From Gracilaria gracilis (Eukaryota; Rhodophyta; Florideophyceae; Gracilariales; Gracilariaceae), in contig JARGSG010000265.1 in NCBI GenBank assembly GCA_030374805.1, forward strand, positions 124,001 to 188,000: a stretch of 64,000 bases of DNA. The letters are read 5' to 3'. Below the pieces are notes generated by a model. It had not been told where the DNA came from. It did not search any database and was given only the letters and a program-made list of their open reading frames with translations. Made by a program: the position numbers and the translations under genes. Shown one piece after another: positions 9,400 through 19,903 of this stretch (its first letter is position 1; each line of letters opens with the position of its first letter).

Positions 9400-10315
9400 T
9401 TACAAAGCGTGGGATAAGGAGAGAGAGAGAGTATAGTGCGAAGATATGTTTTTACAAGAAGAGAGCAAAGTAGTACTGGTACTAAAAGAGAATGTCATTT
9501 CTATAAACATTGACATAGTTGGTGTGAAAAGGGGCAGGGTCAGGCAACCCCGCTCTCTTGGTATCCTCGGAGGAAAGGTAGAAGTAAGCATTTCTGAATT
9601 CGTACTCATAGAATTAGGCGAAGAAGGAGTTAACAGTGCTGCCGTAGGCGAGGGGGGATTGTACTCTGTAGGATATATTGTAGGAGATACCTGTCTTGGA
9701 GGAGACTATACCGAGAAGTTCCTTCATTATCGTTGAGACTATGGTATTGTAGTGGGTGGCCACGTCATGCATGGTAATGAAGCCGTGGGAGGAACCAACT
9801 AGGTTGGATGAAGAGATCCAGACGAGCTTTTCGTAGTAGGATTTAGAGAAGGCGTCTTCGCCAACGACATTGCAAGTGAGACCTGCGTTAAAGAAGCGTT
9901 GTGCTAGTGCGAAAGCCCATTTTCCTGTGACAGTTGTGAGGCCGTTGGGAGTAAGAGGGGTGACGCCATCCTGTGGAGGTGCACCGAGAGTGGGTACGGC
10001 GATGTAAAGAACTGCTCGTGTGGTGTGATGAAGACCATGTTTTGAAAGAATGGGAAGAATGTGGCCGTTCTGAATGAAGACCAAGTCTTGTCTGCGAGAT
10101 GTAGGGCAGGAGCGAATTACTGTTTCCAACAAGTTGGTCCTGCCGCAGAAGAAAATGGGACCTTGCGGAATGCTGTGTACGGCTATGAAATCTTGGAGTG
10201 AAAGAATGGTATCTTGAGGGGTACCGTGGTCGTAAAGCATGGAGCCAATGCGGCTTCTGCATACAACAGTACCTGGGGTGTGAGAGGAACGGTGAGAAGA
10301 GTAAGGCGAGCTCAT
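9400..10315 (-). CDS. Ketopantoate-reductase-like gene, frame broken near the 3' end
   Basis: The main frame (9614-10315, 233 codons, ATG at 10315) contains DLVFIQNGHILPIL, VLYIAVPTLGAP and FSKSYYEKLVWISS. These match the order of the post-Rossmann and helical C-terminal parts of ketopantoate reductase (lqNG..., then G..., then a W/Y.Kl segment). The GxGxxG nucleotide-binding start is absent, so this is either a short derivative or not an active NADPH reductase. The pseudogene at 46253-47076 aligns along its whole length and continues into a tail containing NPEMLTST. Here the equivalent NSEMLTST is in another frame (9609-9400), so a one-base shift near 9610 has cut off the last 60-70 residues. 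About 90 bp upstream of the start are also alike in both copies. The gene converges on the dioxygenase gene with a gap of about 125 bp after that gene's stop. Confidence 0.6.
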
Positions 10316-10830
10316 TATGTCGAATTTGTTGGATGCTGTGAGGAGATATTGTGCTACAGGAGAAGAAGGGAGAGAGGCTTAAGTAGAGAACGGCGTTACC
10401 GATGTATACATCTACAAAGTGGTTTCAAAGGAAAAGATAGTTTTTATGACGAAGTAGTTGAAAGAATGAGGTAGGTTGGCATCAAGGGATTACGACTGAT
10501 GAATGTGTTTATGAAAAGATATGTGTCGAAATCAAATATAAAGGGGAAAATGTTATGGTAAGAAGTTAAGGAATGGGCGCTGTGGGAGGCTTTAGTGCGA
10601 TGGTACTGAAAGGAAATGGGAAAATATGGAAATATCTGGGAAACTTGGAGTTTTTGGGGAATGGCGGGAAATTGAGGTATAGAAAATTATGATACAAATA
10701 GGCCTGCGGGGTAGAGGGGTGTGTGGCCACGAGTGTAACGGCTGTGATCAGGGGTGGGAAGGACGAGAGTTGTTGTGAGTCGCTCGTGTCTGTTCAAGTC
10801 GTTTATCGCCCGACGCCGCCTTTTCTCGGG

Positions 10831-11788
10831 ATGTCGAATGGATACGTTGGTGACGAGGAGCTAATGGCTATGCTGCATAGGACAGAAGTGCCCGAGACGC
10901 CGCCGCGGAAGGAAGGAGGGGGTAGTGAGGGGATTTGTGTGAGGCAGAGGGTTTGTAATGGGGATGGAGGAGGCGGTGGAGGTGATGGAGATGGGGATGG
11001 AGGAGGAGGACCGGAGAGAAGGTTTATGGGGGAGATGTAGGAACGGGTGAGGAAGCTGGGGGGGGAGTTTGAAGGAGAGTTTGGACGACATGCTGTCGGA
11101 GATGGTGGCAGAGATAGGAGGGGTGGTGCTGAGTGTGTCGGAGGTTGGGGTGCCGATGGAATTGATTTCGACGATTCGGAAGAGGATGAAGTTGACTGGG
11201 GTGGGGGCTGTGTGACATGTGAATGGGATGTCGGAGTGCGTGGGGAGGGAGCTGGGGAGGCTGTGGAGGGAGAACATGGGGCTGAAGGGTAGGGTTGAAG
11301 TGTTGGAGGAGCAAGTGGAACAGGTGGAGAAGGCGTGCAAATTGCTGTTGGAGTTGAAGGAAATGGTGAGGGGAGGGGAAGTAGGGGTGGGAGAGGGAGC
11401 AGGTAAAGGGTTGCCGGTGACGCCTGGCTCTCGGGGTGGTCGGGGGAGTGTGAGGGAGAGGGGGGGAGAAGAGAAGGGAGGAGAAGAGAAGGGGAGTCGA
11501 CTGAAGAAGAGGAGGAAGGGTGGGGTGATGGTGGACGCGGATGGGAAGGTGTTTGTGCCGCCGCAGCTGCCGGGTGGGGCGCCGTTGGTGGGGTTCGGGA
11601 GTGCGGCGGCGGCTGCGAGGACGGCGGAGCGTATATTGGAGGAGCAGGAGGAGAAGAGGTTGGGAGGGGTTCGAAGCCGCTTTGGGGCTAGGAGGGTGTC
11701 AGAGAATGGGGAGAGTTGTCCGTTGGACTTCCTTAACTTGACATTTAGGGAAACTGAGACCCAGGATCCGAATGCCGAGTTGGAATAA
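10831..11788 (+). pseudogene. Broken coiled-coil protein gene
   Basis: Three same-strand frames look like pieces of one protein. The first starts with ATG at 10831 (MSNGYVGDEELMAMLHRTE), passes a Gly/Asp-rich stretch and stops at 11040. A second, from about 11080, encodes a heptad-like segment (SLDDMLSEMVAEIGGVV) and meets a TGA at about 11213. The same frame then continues to 11788 through ENMGLKGRVEVLEEQVEQVE, an evident coiled coil, a basic KKRRKGG patch and an Ala-rich helix. An intron between the first two pieces is possible (GTAGGA at about 11037), but the TGA at 11213 looks like a nonsense mutation. AATAAA occurs at 11784-11789 and 11809-11814, a plausible 3' end. The sequence is very G-rich on the plus strand. 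No family recognised; a DNA- or chromatin-associated role is only a guess. Confidence 0.4.
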
Positions 11789-11869
11789 ACCAGCGCTGGT
11801 GACCTCAGAATAAATTTTTAGAGTGATTTTGACGACTGCGATGAATGTGAGGTAACGGGCAGTGGCGCA

Positions 11870-12059
11870 CGAACTGCAAACTAGCATGCAACTTCAACAA
11901 ATGGAGATTGAACTGCGGCACTTGGAAATGCGATTTCCAAAAAAAAAATTTTTTTGCCTTGCCAACTAGCGCAATCTGCGAAATTGCTAGTTTTTTCGGA
12001 CTTTTATTTTCATAACTAGCGATCTAGCATACTAAACTAGCATTCCGAGAACACCGACG
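11870..12059. repeat. Right terminus with subterminal CTAG repeats
   Basis: The last 27 bases (12033-12059, TAAACTAGCATTCC...CCGACG) are shared with 32772-32798 and, inverted, 41282-41308. Before it, CTAG is repeated in both orientations: AAACTAGCATGC, CAACTAGCGC, TTGCTAGTTT, TAACTAGCGATCTAGC. Clustered short motifs near the ends are typical transposase-binding sites in CACTA-like elements. An A/T homopolymer pair sits at about 11939-11956. Confidence 0.8.
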
Positions 12060-13560
12060 CAGTCGTGGTGCAAATGGGCGACACGCATGAGCGGTTATCC
12101 CGCGATCGCGTTGTGTCGGCCCCTCCGCCCTCCTCTCAGGTAGTAATGGACAGTAAAACTTCCGATTCTACGGGTACAACAACACCGGAAACACCGGATA
12201 CATCTGTGGCCGAAAGGCCTTCCGTTTTACCATACCCCACCCGGGGCCTCTCAGACATTCCGATGTTATCGGAAAACCCGGCTTCGCCGGTTAGCACAGG
12301 CCTATCTGGCCGAACTTCTTCAACCTCCATGGCACGCGTAATTACCCGCCATGCGGGAGTCACAACGCATCTCCCCGTTGCTCCGTCTAAGGAGGGGGAA
12401 GAGGCTGGCCGCTCCTATGGAGATTCTTCGCCGTCGCAGCGGAATTCGCACGGTGACACACGGGTAAGGACTGCAGAGTCATCGCCGCATCCGCGGAACG
12501 ACAGCCGAACTGCTGAATCAGGCCCCTTTCAGGATGTGAACGTACCGCCAACTGTCGAGGAATCCTCCACCGAGGTGGCTAATCATGTGCCAAGTTTGCC
12601 GCTAGATGCGGAGCGAAACGCTGAAGATACACCAGCAACGCTGGGAGCAGAGAACACAATCTCTCTGGGGAGCGTTTAGAGGCAAGTGTCAGTGGCGCCC
12701 TCCACCCGGGAGGACGCTGCGACATTAGAACCCACCCTTGGGAATGTTATGCCTCACAATGAGGGAAATAAACCCGTCGAGGGCACTTCGCGTAAGCGCA
12801 CGCGCATTCCGAGCCTCTCGGTAGGTACAGGCGTCGAAGCCAGTACAAACCGGTCGTTCCGGACAAAGTACCCGTCGAGGACGGCGAGCCAATGCCAAAA
12901 GAATCAAAATCTTTCCAAGTAATGGACGCAGCACGAGCTGCATACGCCCCACACGGGAAGAGTGCTGTACACGACCCATACGAGACCAGCGCAGCACACA
13001 CCGGTTCACCGGAATCAGCCGTTCAATACGGAGTGTTAGGTCAACAAGGCACGGAGAAACCCCACTCTAGGGAGGCGGATCAACCTTGGGTTAACCCTAA
13101 CCAACCGTTGTTGGAGTCACGTGCCCGCTCTCGGGAAGACGCGCCTTACGCACCACCTGCCACGGAGCATGGAACACCACAGTCGGGACAGACGTCGTCA
13201 TCGTTACCGCAGAAGCGAAAAGACCCACGCAAATTAGCGGTGAGAGCCGACTATGACGATGGTGGAGACTCTATCCCTCGCAGGGTCAGCTCCGACACGA
13301 CTTCGATGCACCCCGACACCCTCTTGAGGGACATCTTTCCCCATGAGGGCAACGTTCCACTAGAAGTGACAAGGACAGGGCATGGCCGGGAAGTGTACGC
13401 ACAGGAGTACGTCATCGACCGAATTCTCGGACATTCCTATGATAGGAGCGGTAATTTACAGTACCGAGTTCGTTAATACTGGTACGGCCCCGAATGGGAT
13501 ACTGAGAAACCGATCGAACACCTCCCCCGTTCACGGGTTGTACAGTACCACCGTCGCGCC
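12060..13560 (+). pseudogene. Family A chromovirus: 3' end of pol with chromodomain
   Basis: The frame opens at the transposon junction: VVQMGDTHERLSRDRVVSAP corresponds to the segment after integrase in element B (GDEVERVSRNRVVGAP at about 55040). A long Ser/Thr/Pro/Glu-rich linker follows, with a TAG at 12677-12679 and a frame change before 12892. The end is a chromodomain: YVIDRILGHSYDRSGNLQY, RVR, then a TAA at 13474-13476 where the family has an aromatic residue, then YWYGPEWDTE...HLPRSRVVQYHRR. Chromodomains direct integration of these retrotransposons toward marked chromatin. Gag, protease, reverse transcriptase and most of integrase are missing because the DNA transposon cut the element at 12060; they should lie left of the window. 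Confidence 0.8.
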
Positions 13561-14889
13561 GGTACGGCTCTCCCAGGTACGCTTGACAACGCCCAGGTTG
13601 GGTAATGGACACCGCTATTGCGGGAAGGAGAAGTAAATCATAATTATCATGCCGTCTACTACGGGAGTGGCGCTCACCTGATGTGGTGTCACGCAGTCGC
13701 ACTCTTTTGAGTTGGAGTCCGACTTAGTCGGGTTAATTACCCCGTTTACTCAGTTTACGTACTGATAGGTTTTTCATCCAGCTTGCTGGTCTATAGTTCC
13801 GCATTCACGGTTTTCCCCATCATCAGGGTGTGTACTTGTCGGATACACCACAATACTTGTGTCTTTATGGTGCCTACACGGCTACATTACCATCTCTGAT
13901 GGATATTCACCTCGGATCAACCGGTTCTTTTGCCCCGCTATGCGGTCATGCACGACGCTTTGCGACCGCTCTAACGCACTTGCTGCATCCGAATAACACG
14001 GGGATAGGTTGGTTTGTTTCCGTTCGCCACGGTCAAGGTTCCCGGAGATCGGGTGTGTCGCCTCTACAGTACCATAAGGCTGACTTTTGATAAAACCTCC
14101 TATCTCGAATAATACTTCTTTGTTTCCAAAACAGTCTTGTACCAGGCTATTCTGGGTGTGTCTGAACTCTTTCATGAAGACAGATTCCGTATATCTTGGA
14201 TAGGTCTGAAGTTACTGCACCATTTCAGTCCGACATTCTAATTTTAAAATGGGTTTCGTTGAACTGAAATGGGTCGCGTTTTCCCACTTAGTGGTCTGCA
14301 ATCCCAACGATCTGGGTCCTAAATGAAAGCTCTGATCAGAGGAGTCTGCCGACATATCGGGTTTGTTCACAGCATGTCTGATTCAAAAGTTACGCGACTT
14401 CCGAAATTCGGTACTGTACGAGACCCCTATCGGGTGTATTCTAGTGGATGAAACCGCTACAAGCGGGAGGACTTCGAGCTCGTAACGAGCTGCACACCCT
14501 CTCAGGGTTATGAAACGCGGCTACGATCAGACGTACGCGTTCTAACTTCCAGTTATGGGGTGTGACACCTCAAAGAAGAGGGATCATAGCGATAATTTGG
14601 AAACCACTGTAGTGGAACGTCTCCAACCGGAGTCGGCTTTCCCACTGTGTGGTACAAGTCCTGCTATGCAGGAACGCCCAGGAATGGGAAAGGAAAATGG
14701 GAAGATGTGAAGAAGTCGGAGAGGAGTGTTGAGTCTCGGGATCTCGAGGTTGTGCCACTGCTGTGGGGGTGTGAGTCTCTCAGGCAGAGTTACTTCCCGG
14801 CGATCCGGACTCGGGCGTACTTTTATGTGCATCCTCCGGCGCCGCTTCTCCCATGTTTGGGTTCGTGCACTCGCCTAAGAAGGAGGACG
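13561..14889. other. Family A region between pol and 3' LTR
   Basis: No open gene. By position this should hold the antisense ORF found in element B and in the 37-39 kb family A element. A 97-codon minus-strand frame (13882-14175) is present, but I could not align it convincingly. The last 14 bases before the LTR (TAAGAAGGAGGACG) are purine-rich and fit a polypurine tract on the plus strand, agreeing with the pol orientation. Confidence 0.5.
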
Positions 14890-15656
14890 TGTGGTGTAAC
14901 GCCCTCATGAGGGAATTTTGTGAGGACTTATTCATTATTCCGGTGAACTGAGTAGCTACCTATATATGAATAGGGTGGCGACCACTGGAGTGGGTGAGTA
15001 CGTGGGACACGTGTAGAACTCCTGCCAGGGATGGTTAACACAGCATTGCTGGTAATTTAGATATTTATTTCAGATAGTTTTAGCCCAAGTCTGGGAAGTT
15101 ACTGTACTATATTGTGGCCCGGCACTCGGCCATCGCCACTAAGTAAACTTCCCCAACCAGGGTTGGCTCTAGACTTCTTCGCCTTCGTCCGTACTCTACT
15201 CTTCCTCGGAAGAATACGCCGTGGCTAACGGGCTGTCTATCCACCCTGCTTCGCCTGGACGAACCCATTGTTGGGAGTGTTTACCGACTATTGTCGTGTT
15301 CGCCCTTGTATAAGATGTCCTCCGGCTTTGCCGTTTTCTTTGGTCACTCTCGTGACTCCCCCGTCTCTTCCCTTCACCTTTTTGGGTTGCTTCCCGCGAC
15401 CCGCGGTCTGTGCTGACACCGCGTCGCACTAGCCACACTATGGACATTTCGCCTACTTGGAGGATAACACACACACACCGCTCACGCGGAGTACCTTCTT
15501 GTCTCACCTTCCTACGCTGGTCGTGAAGGGTTGACCTCGATCTTACACCCGACTTAGTCGTGTCATCCCTGGAAGGGCTCTACTGCTTGGTTTGCCTCGT
15601 GAGAGGAAGATCCGGAGGTCTTCTAGTGTTTTCCCGCTTGCGGGCATTGCACTACA
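14890..15656 (+). repeat. Family A 3' LTR (767 bp)
   Basis: It begins TGTGGTGTAACGCCC and ends GGGCATTGCACTACA, an inverted TG...CA pair. The body is the reverse complement of 17300-18076, including the TACAAGGGCGAAC segment and the stretch with CACACACACACCG. A polypurine tract abuts its left end, so it is the 3' LTR of the element whose pol ends at 13560. Confidence 0.85.
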
Positions 15657-15660
15657 CTTA

Positions 15661-16131
15661 TACAAGGGCGAACGCGACAGATGGCGTCAAAACTCCTACA
15701 GTTGGTTTCGTTTGGGTGACCCAGGAGGGATAGACAGCCCGTTAACAACGGCGTATTCTTCCGAGGAAGAGTTGATACGGACGAAGGCGAAGAAGTCTAG
15801 AGCCAAACCTGGTTGGGGAAGTGTTCTTAGTGGCGAACGCCAAGTGCCGAGCCACTATATAATATAGTAACCTCCCTACGACTAGGCGAAAACTATCAAA
15901 TTAATATCTAAATTACCAGCAATGCTGTGCCAACCATGCCTTGTGAACGTGCTACACGTGTCAAAGTCACACCCAAATTGGGGCTGCGGCGCGAGCGCAC
16001 GTGTGCACCGTGCACACTATGCACACCGTATTGCGGCAGACGACTCGCGTGTAGCGGTGGTAAGCATGGCCGCGTGCAAGCCGAAAAACGACTAAGTCGA
16101 TGAAATAGCCCTTGAGGGGAGTTGCACCACA
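15661..16131 (-). repeat. Partial family A LTR in opposite orientation
   Basis: It starts abruptly inside the LTR (TACAAGGGCGAACGCGAC, matching about 17646 onward), four bases after the LTR at 14890-15656, and ends GTTGCACCACA. Relative to that LTR it is inverted, so the two form a head-to-head LTR palindrome with about 470 bp of shared sequence. Confidence 0.75.
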
Positions 16132-17299
16132 CTTTTCAATGACCAAAGTGTATTTCGCATTAGTTTCCATTGCGTGGCTTTTATCATTTCGTCTTTCGTT
16201 ATTAAATGGCAAAAACAATATTGTGTTAGACCTACTCCCGCGGTAAAATCTGAAATGATCCATACACAAACCGCCAAATATAAGAAGGAGCACAAACTTC
16301 AGACAACAGATACTTCTGCTCTAAAACGCTGTATAATGAAATCCAATTGACACGACTGCTGCTTTAGCTATCAACACCTGTTTCGCTACCCAACAGCAGA
16401 AACGCAGTGAATAAAGCCTTGATTTAAGAGAAGCTCTTTGAAAATATTGAGGTGATTACAAAACCACTTGTCTCCACAGTATTCGTGAACGATACGTCGG
16501 TGAAGCAAGACAGGTTACAGCATTAAATAAGAACGATGGCTTCTGTAATGTGGTTTGTCTTCAAGAGTCCGTTACAAACTTATCGGAGAGTCAGGTTTCA
16601 AAAGTGCGCCACGTGCGTTGGCTATTACATGAGCGTCATGCATTTGTATAAGTGAGAAATGTAGGTTGTTGTAAGGTGTTTCAGTGTGTCAATAACAGCA
16701 GTGAACAGTAGCTTCAAGTTATTGTTTGCACAATTGTTTTGTTTTGAAGAGTTTAGGATGATGATCCGAAATGCTCAGAAACGAGTGAACCAACTTGAAC
16801 CAGATCCAATGCCGAAAACGCAAATGTGAAGCAGTGTCATACTCGACTAGCAGTTACAAAGGTAGGTGCAGCTCTGTCGTGGAGACGGTGTAGATCGTTT
16901 GTGCGCGGTGAAAGGGGTGTGGTTGTGGAAGTAAGCTTGTGCAAGGTTACTGTTCATCTGATGACAAGTGTATCGTTGCACATTGCGCAGCTGCAGACTT
17001 GGCGGAGACCCTCCATAACAAGTGTTGCTCCCTAATTGGTTTTCTCTCATCTCTACAATTTTATAGGTAAGAATTTTCAGCTTTAAAAGGGTTAACATTG
17101 ATATGACAATAACCAAATCCAAGTTGTATTAAATATTGGTGGACTACAAAACTGCATATTTCGAACTTTCCTTAAGTTAATCAATACTATCCTTGGTTTT
17201 CATAGTTTTCAAGGCGTGCTTTTGATTCACCACAAAACAGGCCCGTTTTCCCCTTAATAGCTATTATTCTTTTCCTCATAATAGGAGATTTTACATTAG
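16132..17299. other. No gene recognised
   Basis: AT-richer sequence with only short, unsupported ORFs. I see no LTR, transposase or known coding motif. It separates two family A LTRs and could be internal sequence of a lost element or older host DNA. Confidence 0.5.
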
Positions 17300-18076
17300 T
17301 GTAGTGCAATGCCCGCAACCGGGAAAACACTAGAAGACGTCCGGATCTTCCTCTCACATGGCAAACCAAGCAGTAGAGCCCTTCCAGAGATGACACGACT
17401 AAGTCGGGTGTAAGACCGAGGTCAACCCTTCACGACCAGCGTAGGAAGGTGAGACAAGAAGATACTCCGCGTGAGCGGTGTGTGTGTGTTATCCTCCAAT
17501 GAGGCGAAATGTCCACAGTGTGGCTAGTGCGACGCGGTGTCAGACAGGGCGCGGGTCGCGGGAAGCAACCCAAAGAGGGGAAGAGAAGAGACGGGGGAGT
17601 CAGGAGAGTGACCAAAGAAAACAACAAAGCCGGAGGACACCTTATACAAGGGCGAACACGACAATAGTCGGTAAACACTCCCAACAATGGGTTCGTTTTA
17701 AGTGACGCAGGGTGGATAGACAGCCCGTTAGCAACGGCGTATCGCTCCGAGGAGGAGTAGAGTACGGACGAAGGCGAAGAAGTCTAGAGCCAACCCTGGT
17801 TTGGGAAATTTACTGAGTGGGGACGGCCGAGTGCCGAGCCACTATATAGTGCATAGTAAACCTCCCGTACTGTACGGGTAAAATATAATAAATATATGAA
17901 ATACCCAAACCATATTAGAATGTACTAGCAATGCTGTGTCAACCTCCCTGACTCACCGTGTCCCACGTGTCCAGCCCACTAGTGTGGCCATTGTATGTAG
18001 TCATATACTGCACCTGCCGACAAGTCGGAAAAACAACTAAGTCCCTCAATTCCCCTGAAGAGGGCGTTGCACGTCA
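17300..18076 (-). repeat. Family A solo LTR (about 777 bp)
   Basis: It begins TGTAGTGCAATGCCCGC and ends GGGCGTTGCACGTCA. The flanks are ATTAG (17295-17299) and CTTAG (18077-18081), compatible with a diverged 5-bp target duplication. There is no polypurine tract, primer site or gag/pol on either side. Its sequence is collinear with 15661-16131 and inverted relative to 14890-15656. Confidence 0.75.
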
Positions 18077-19903
18077 CTTAGAAATTATTTCGATATGAGA
18101 ACAGGACTGAACTAGTTTTGTAGCAATGGCCCACCTGGATCTTAATGTGCTCTTGACGTTATGCAGATGCTATGGCTTAACCTTGTCAAGCTTTCCATGC
18201 AGTTGAATTTTATGAAGCATTGAAACATTTTTCATTGGCTCCCACTATTCAAACGAAAACACACATTTCCGTTCTCTCTAATCTGTGTTGGTATTGGATC
18301 CATTATAGTCACAGACGAAAGTATAATCCCCAGTATTATGAACAGTACCATATATTTGTCATCGTTCCACACAGATGTGACAAGAGGCCAATAGAAGTCG
18401 TTTGCGTTTCGCTTCCGGGCAGTACAAACTTCTTCTCTGTTACCTTCGTCGTCAAATTCATCGTTGCTATCTTCAGGCTCTTTGTTTTTAATGTGATGCA
18501 GGTTTGTATTTTCTGCGAAGCATCTTTTATTAATCAAGGTGGGAATATCTAAAACTGCTGTGAGTGTAACATATCCATTATCAAGTTTATAAAACCAACA
18601 TTGAACTCATTCGAGTTTCTGATTTACTCTTTCCTAATTTTTTGAACTTATCTTCAACATTTGATAATTAAAAGGGTTAAAACATGGGGTTTATTTTGTT
18701 GACATTATCAGGTGATTATTTTTTGGTTACTTCCCCGGCATAGAACATGTTGCGAGTTATCTTACCTGCTGGGAAACGTTCGGTCACATTTTGACGTTTT
18801 GTGAGCAGTATACTGGGAGCATGATTTGATAAAGATTGTTTGATCTTAAATTAAGAAACGGCACGGAAGAATATTAGGAGCAAGGGAACTATCTTTGATA
18901 TACTTGCTATTGCTTGGAGTCGAGAAATTTAATGTACTGCAAACAAGATGACACTCCTCATGATGCTGCCCGTGGTTGTAACTATTGGGAAGCACCGGCA
19001 TGTAGAACTGCACAAAGGCTGTCGTGTTTATTATTGCTCTTCTTTTATAAAATTGATTTTTCCAGTTGTGTTATTGGATGCACAAAGGTTCAATAACAAG
19101 ATGCCGAATGAACATTGCTGGAGGTTTGATTTCACCTAGGTTGTTCGTGCGTAACACATTATTTCATGAGGTACACGAAGATGGATGTGGTATAGTGGAC
19201 CTGAGCGGATGCTGCAGGTATCCAATCGGACGTACAGGTACGAAGGGGTTCTTGCAGTGATGTGCCGGTGCCGTGGCACAGCCAGGTGTACGGATGGTGG
19301 ATGAGTGCAGGGCCATGACAACGCAATTGGACGGATCGTACAGTAGTCAGTAGGGGGGCCCAGACCCGATACTTAGTTGCAGCTCGGATCTCGCTGCCTC
19401 CCAATCGTAAACGACAAGCATCTTCTGCAGAACGTCTTCTTCGCCTACTTATGTTACGAAAGACCGTACGGTACCTTCCATTAAGGTTTGTCAGACAGTT
19501 TGTAGCCTTCTGCGCGCACCTGTACGAGCTTGGTGATACCGACCGTCCACTCTCCTTTCAACCACCGGGTACTTCCGCTCATTTCCTTCTCTCGGACTCA
19601 TTACAGTCACACGAACGTGTGCTGGCGCTGCTCGCATCTCAAGACCGCTTCGTACTCTCTTCATTCTTGTGCATTATACCACATTGATCTCCCGACCTAG
19701 AAGTGAGATTCGAGACTGCACGGAGTAGCAAAACTGACCACGGAAACGATATACACGGTAGGAGTATTCGTCCGGACGGAGAATTTGGTGAAGGGTCAAT
19801 GGTCGAGAAAGACCCCGCAACGTCCTTACCGGTCGCACCTCGCGCAGCTTCGGATGCCGCTTCCGTTGGCCGCTGAAGCACGCGAAGCAAGGCGACGGCT
19901 TAT
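18077..19903. other. No gene recognised; possible 5' region of element C
   Basis: The first 1.3 kb is AT-rich with no supported ORF. From about 19450 the composition shifts to that of element C (many CGAACGG/CGTACGG-like words), so the last 450 bp may be the 5' leader or LTR of C. I could not find a matching second LTR. Confidence 0.4.

Larger units (their letters stand above)
1..12059. mobile_element. Right part of a large cargo-bearing DNA transposon (left end outside window)
   Basis: The right boundary is seen directly: 12033-12059 matches 32772-32798 and the reverse complement of 41282-41308 almost base for base. At 12060 the sequence switches to the interior of a chromovirus pol reading frame. 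The two other copies of this terminus each lie within about 350 bp of a Plavaka/CACTA-like transposase remnant, so the terminus belongs to that superfamily. The missing upstream half of the interrupted pol is nowhere between 1 and 12059, which implies that everything from the window start to 12059 was inserted as one unit, or is nested in it. The cargo includes a methyltransferase-SET protein, a ParB/dioxygenase protein, a reductase-like gene and hairpin arrays. No transposase is visible in this part; it could lie left of the window. The left end and target duplication cannot be seen. Confidence 0.55.
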
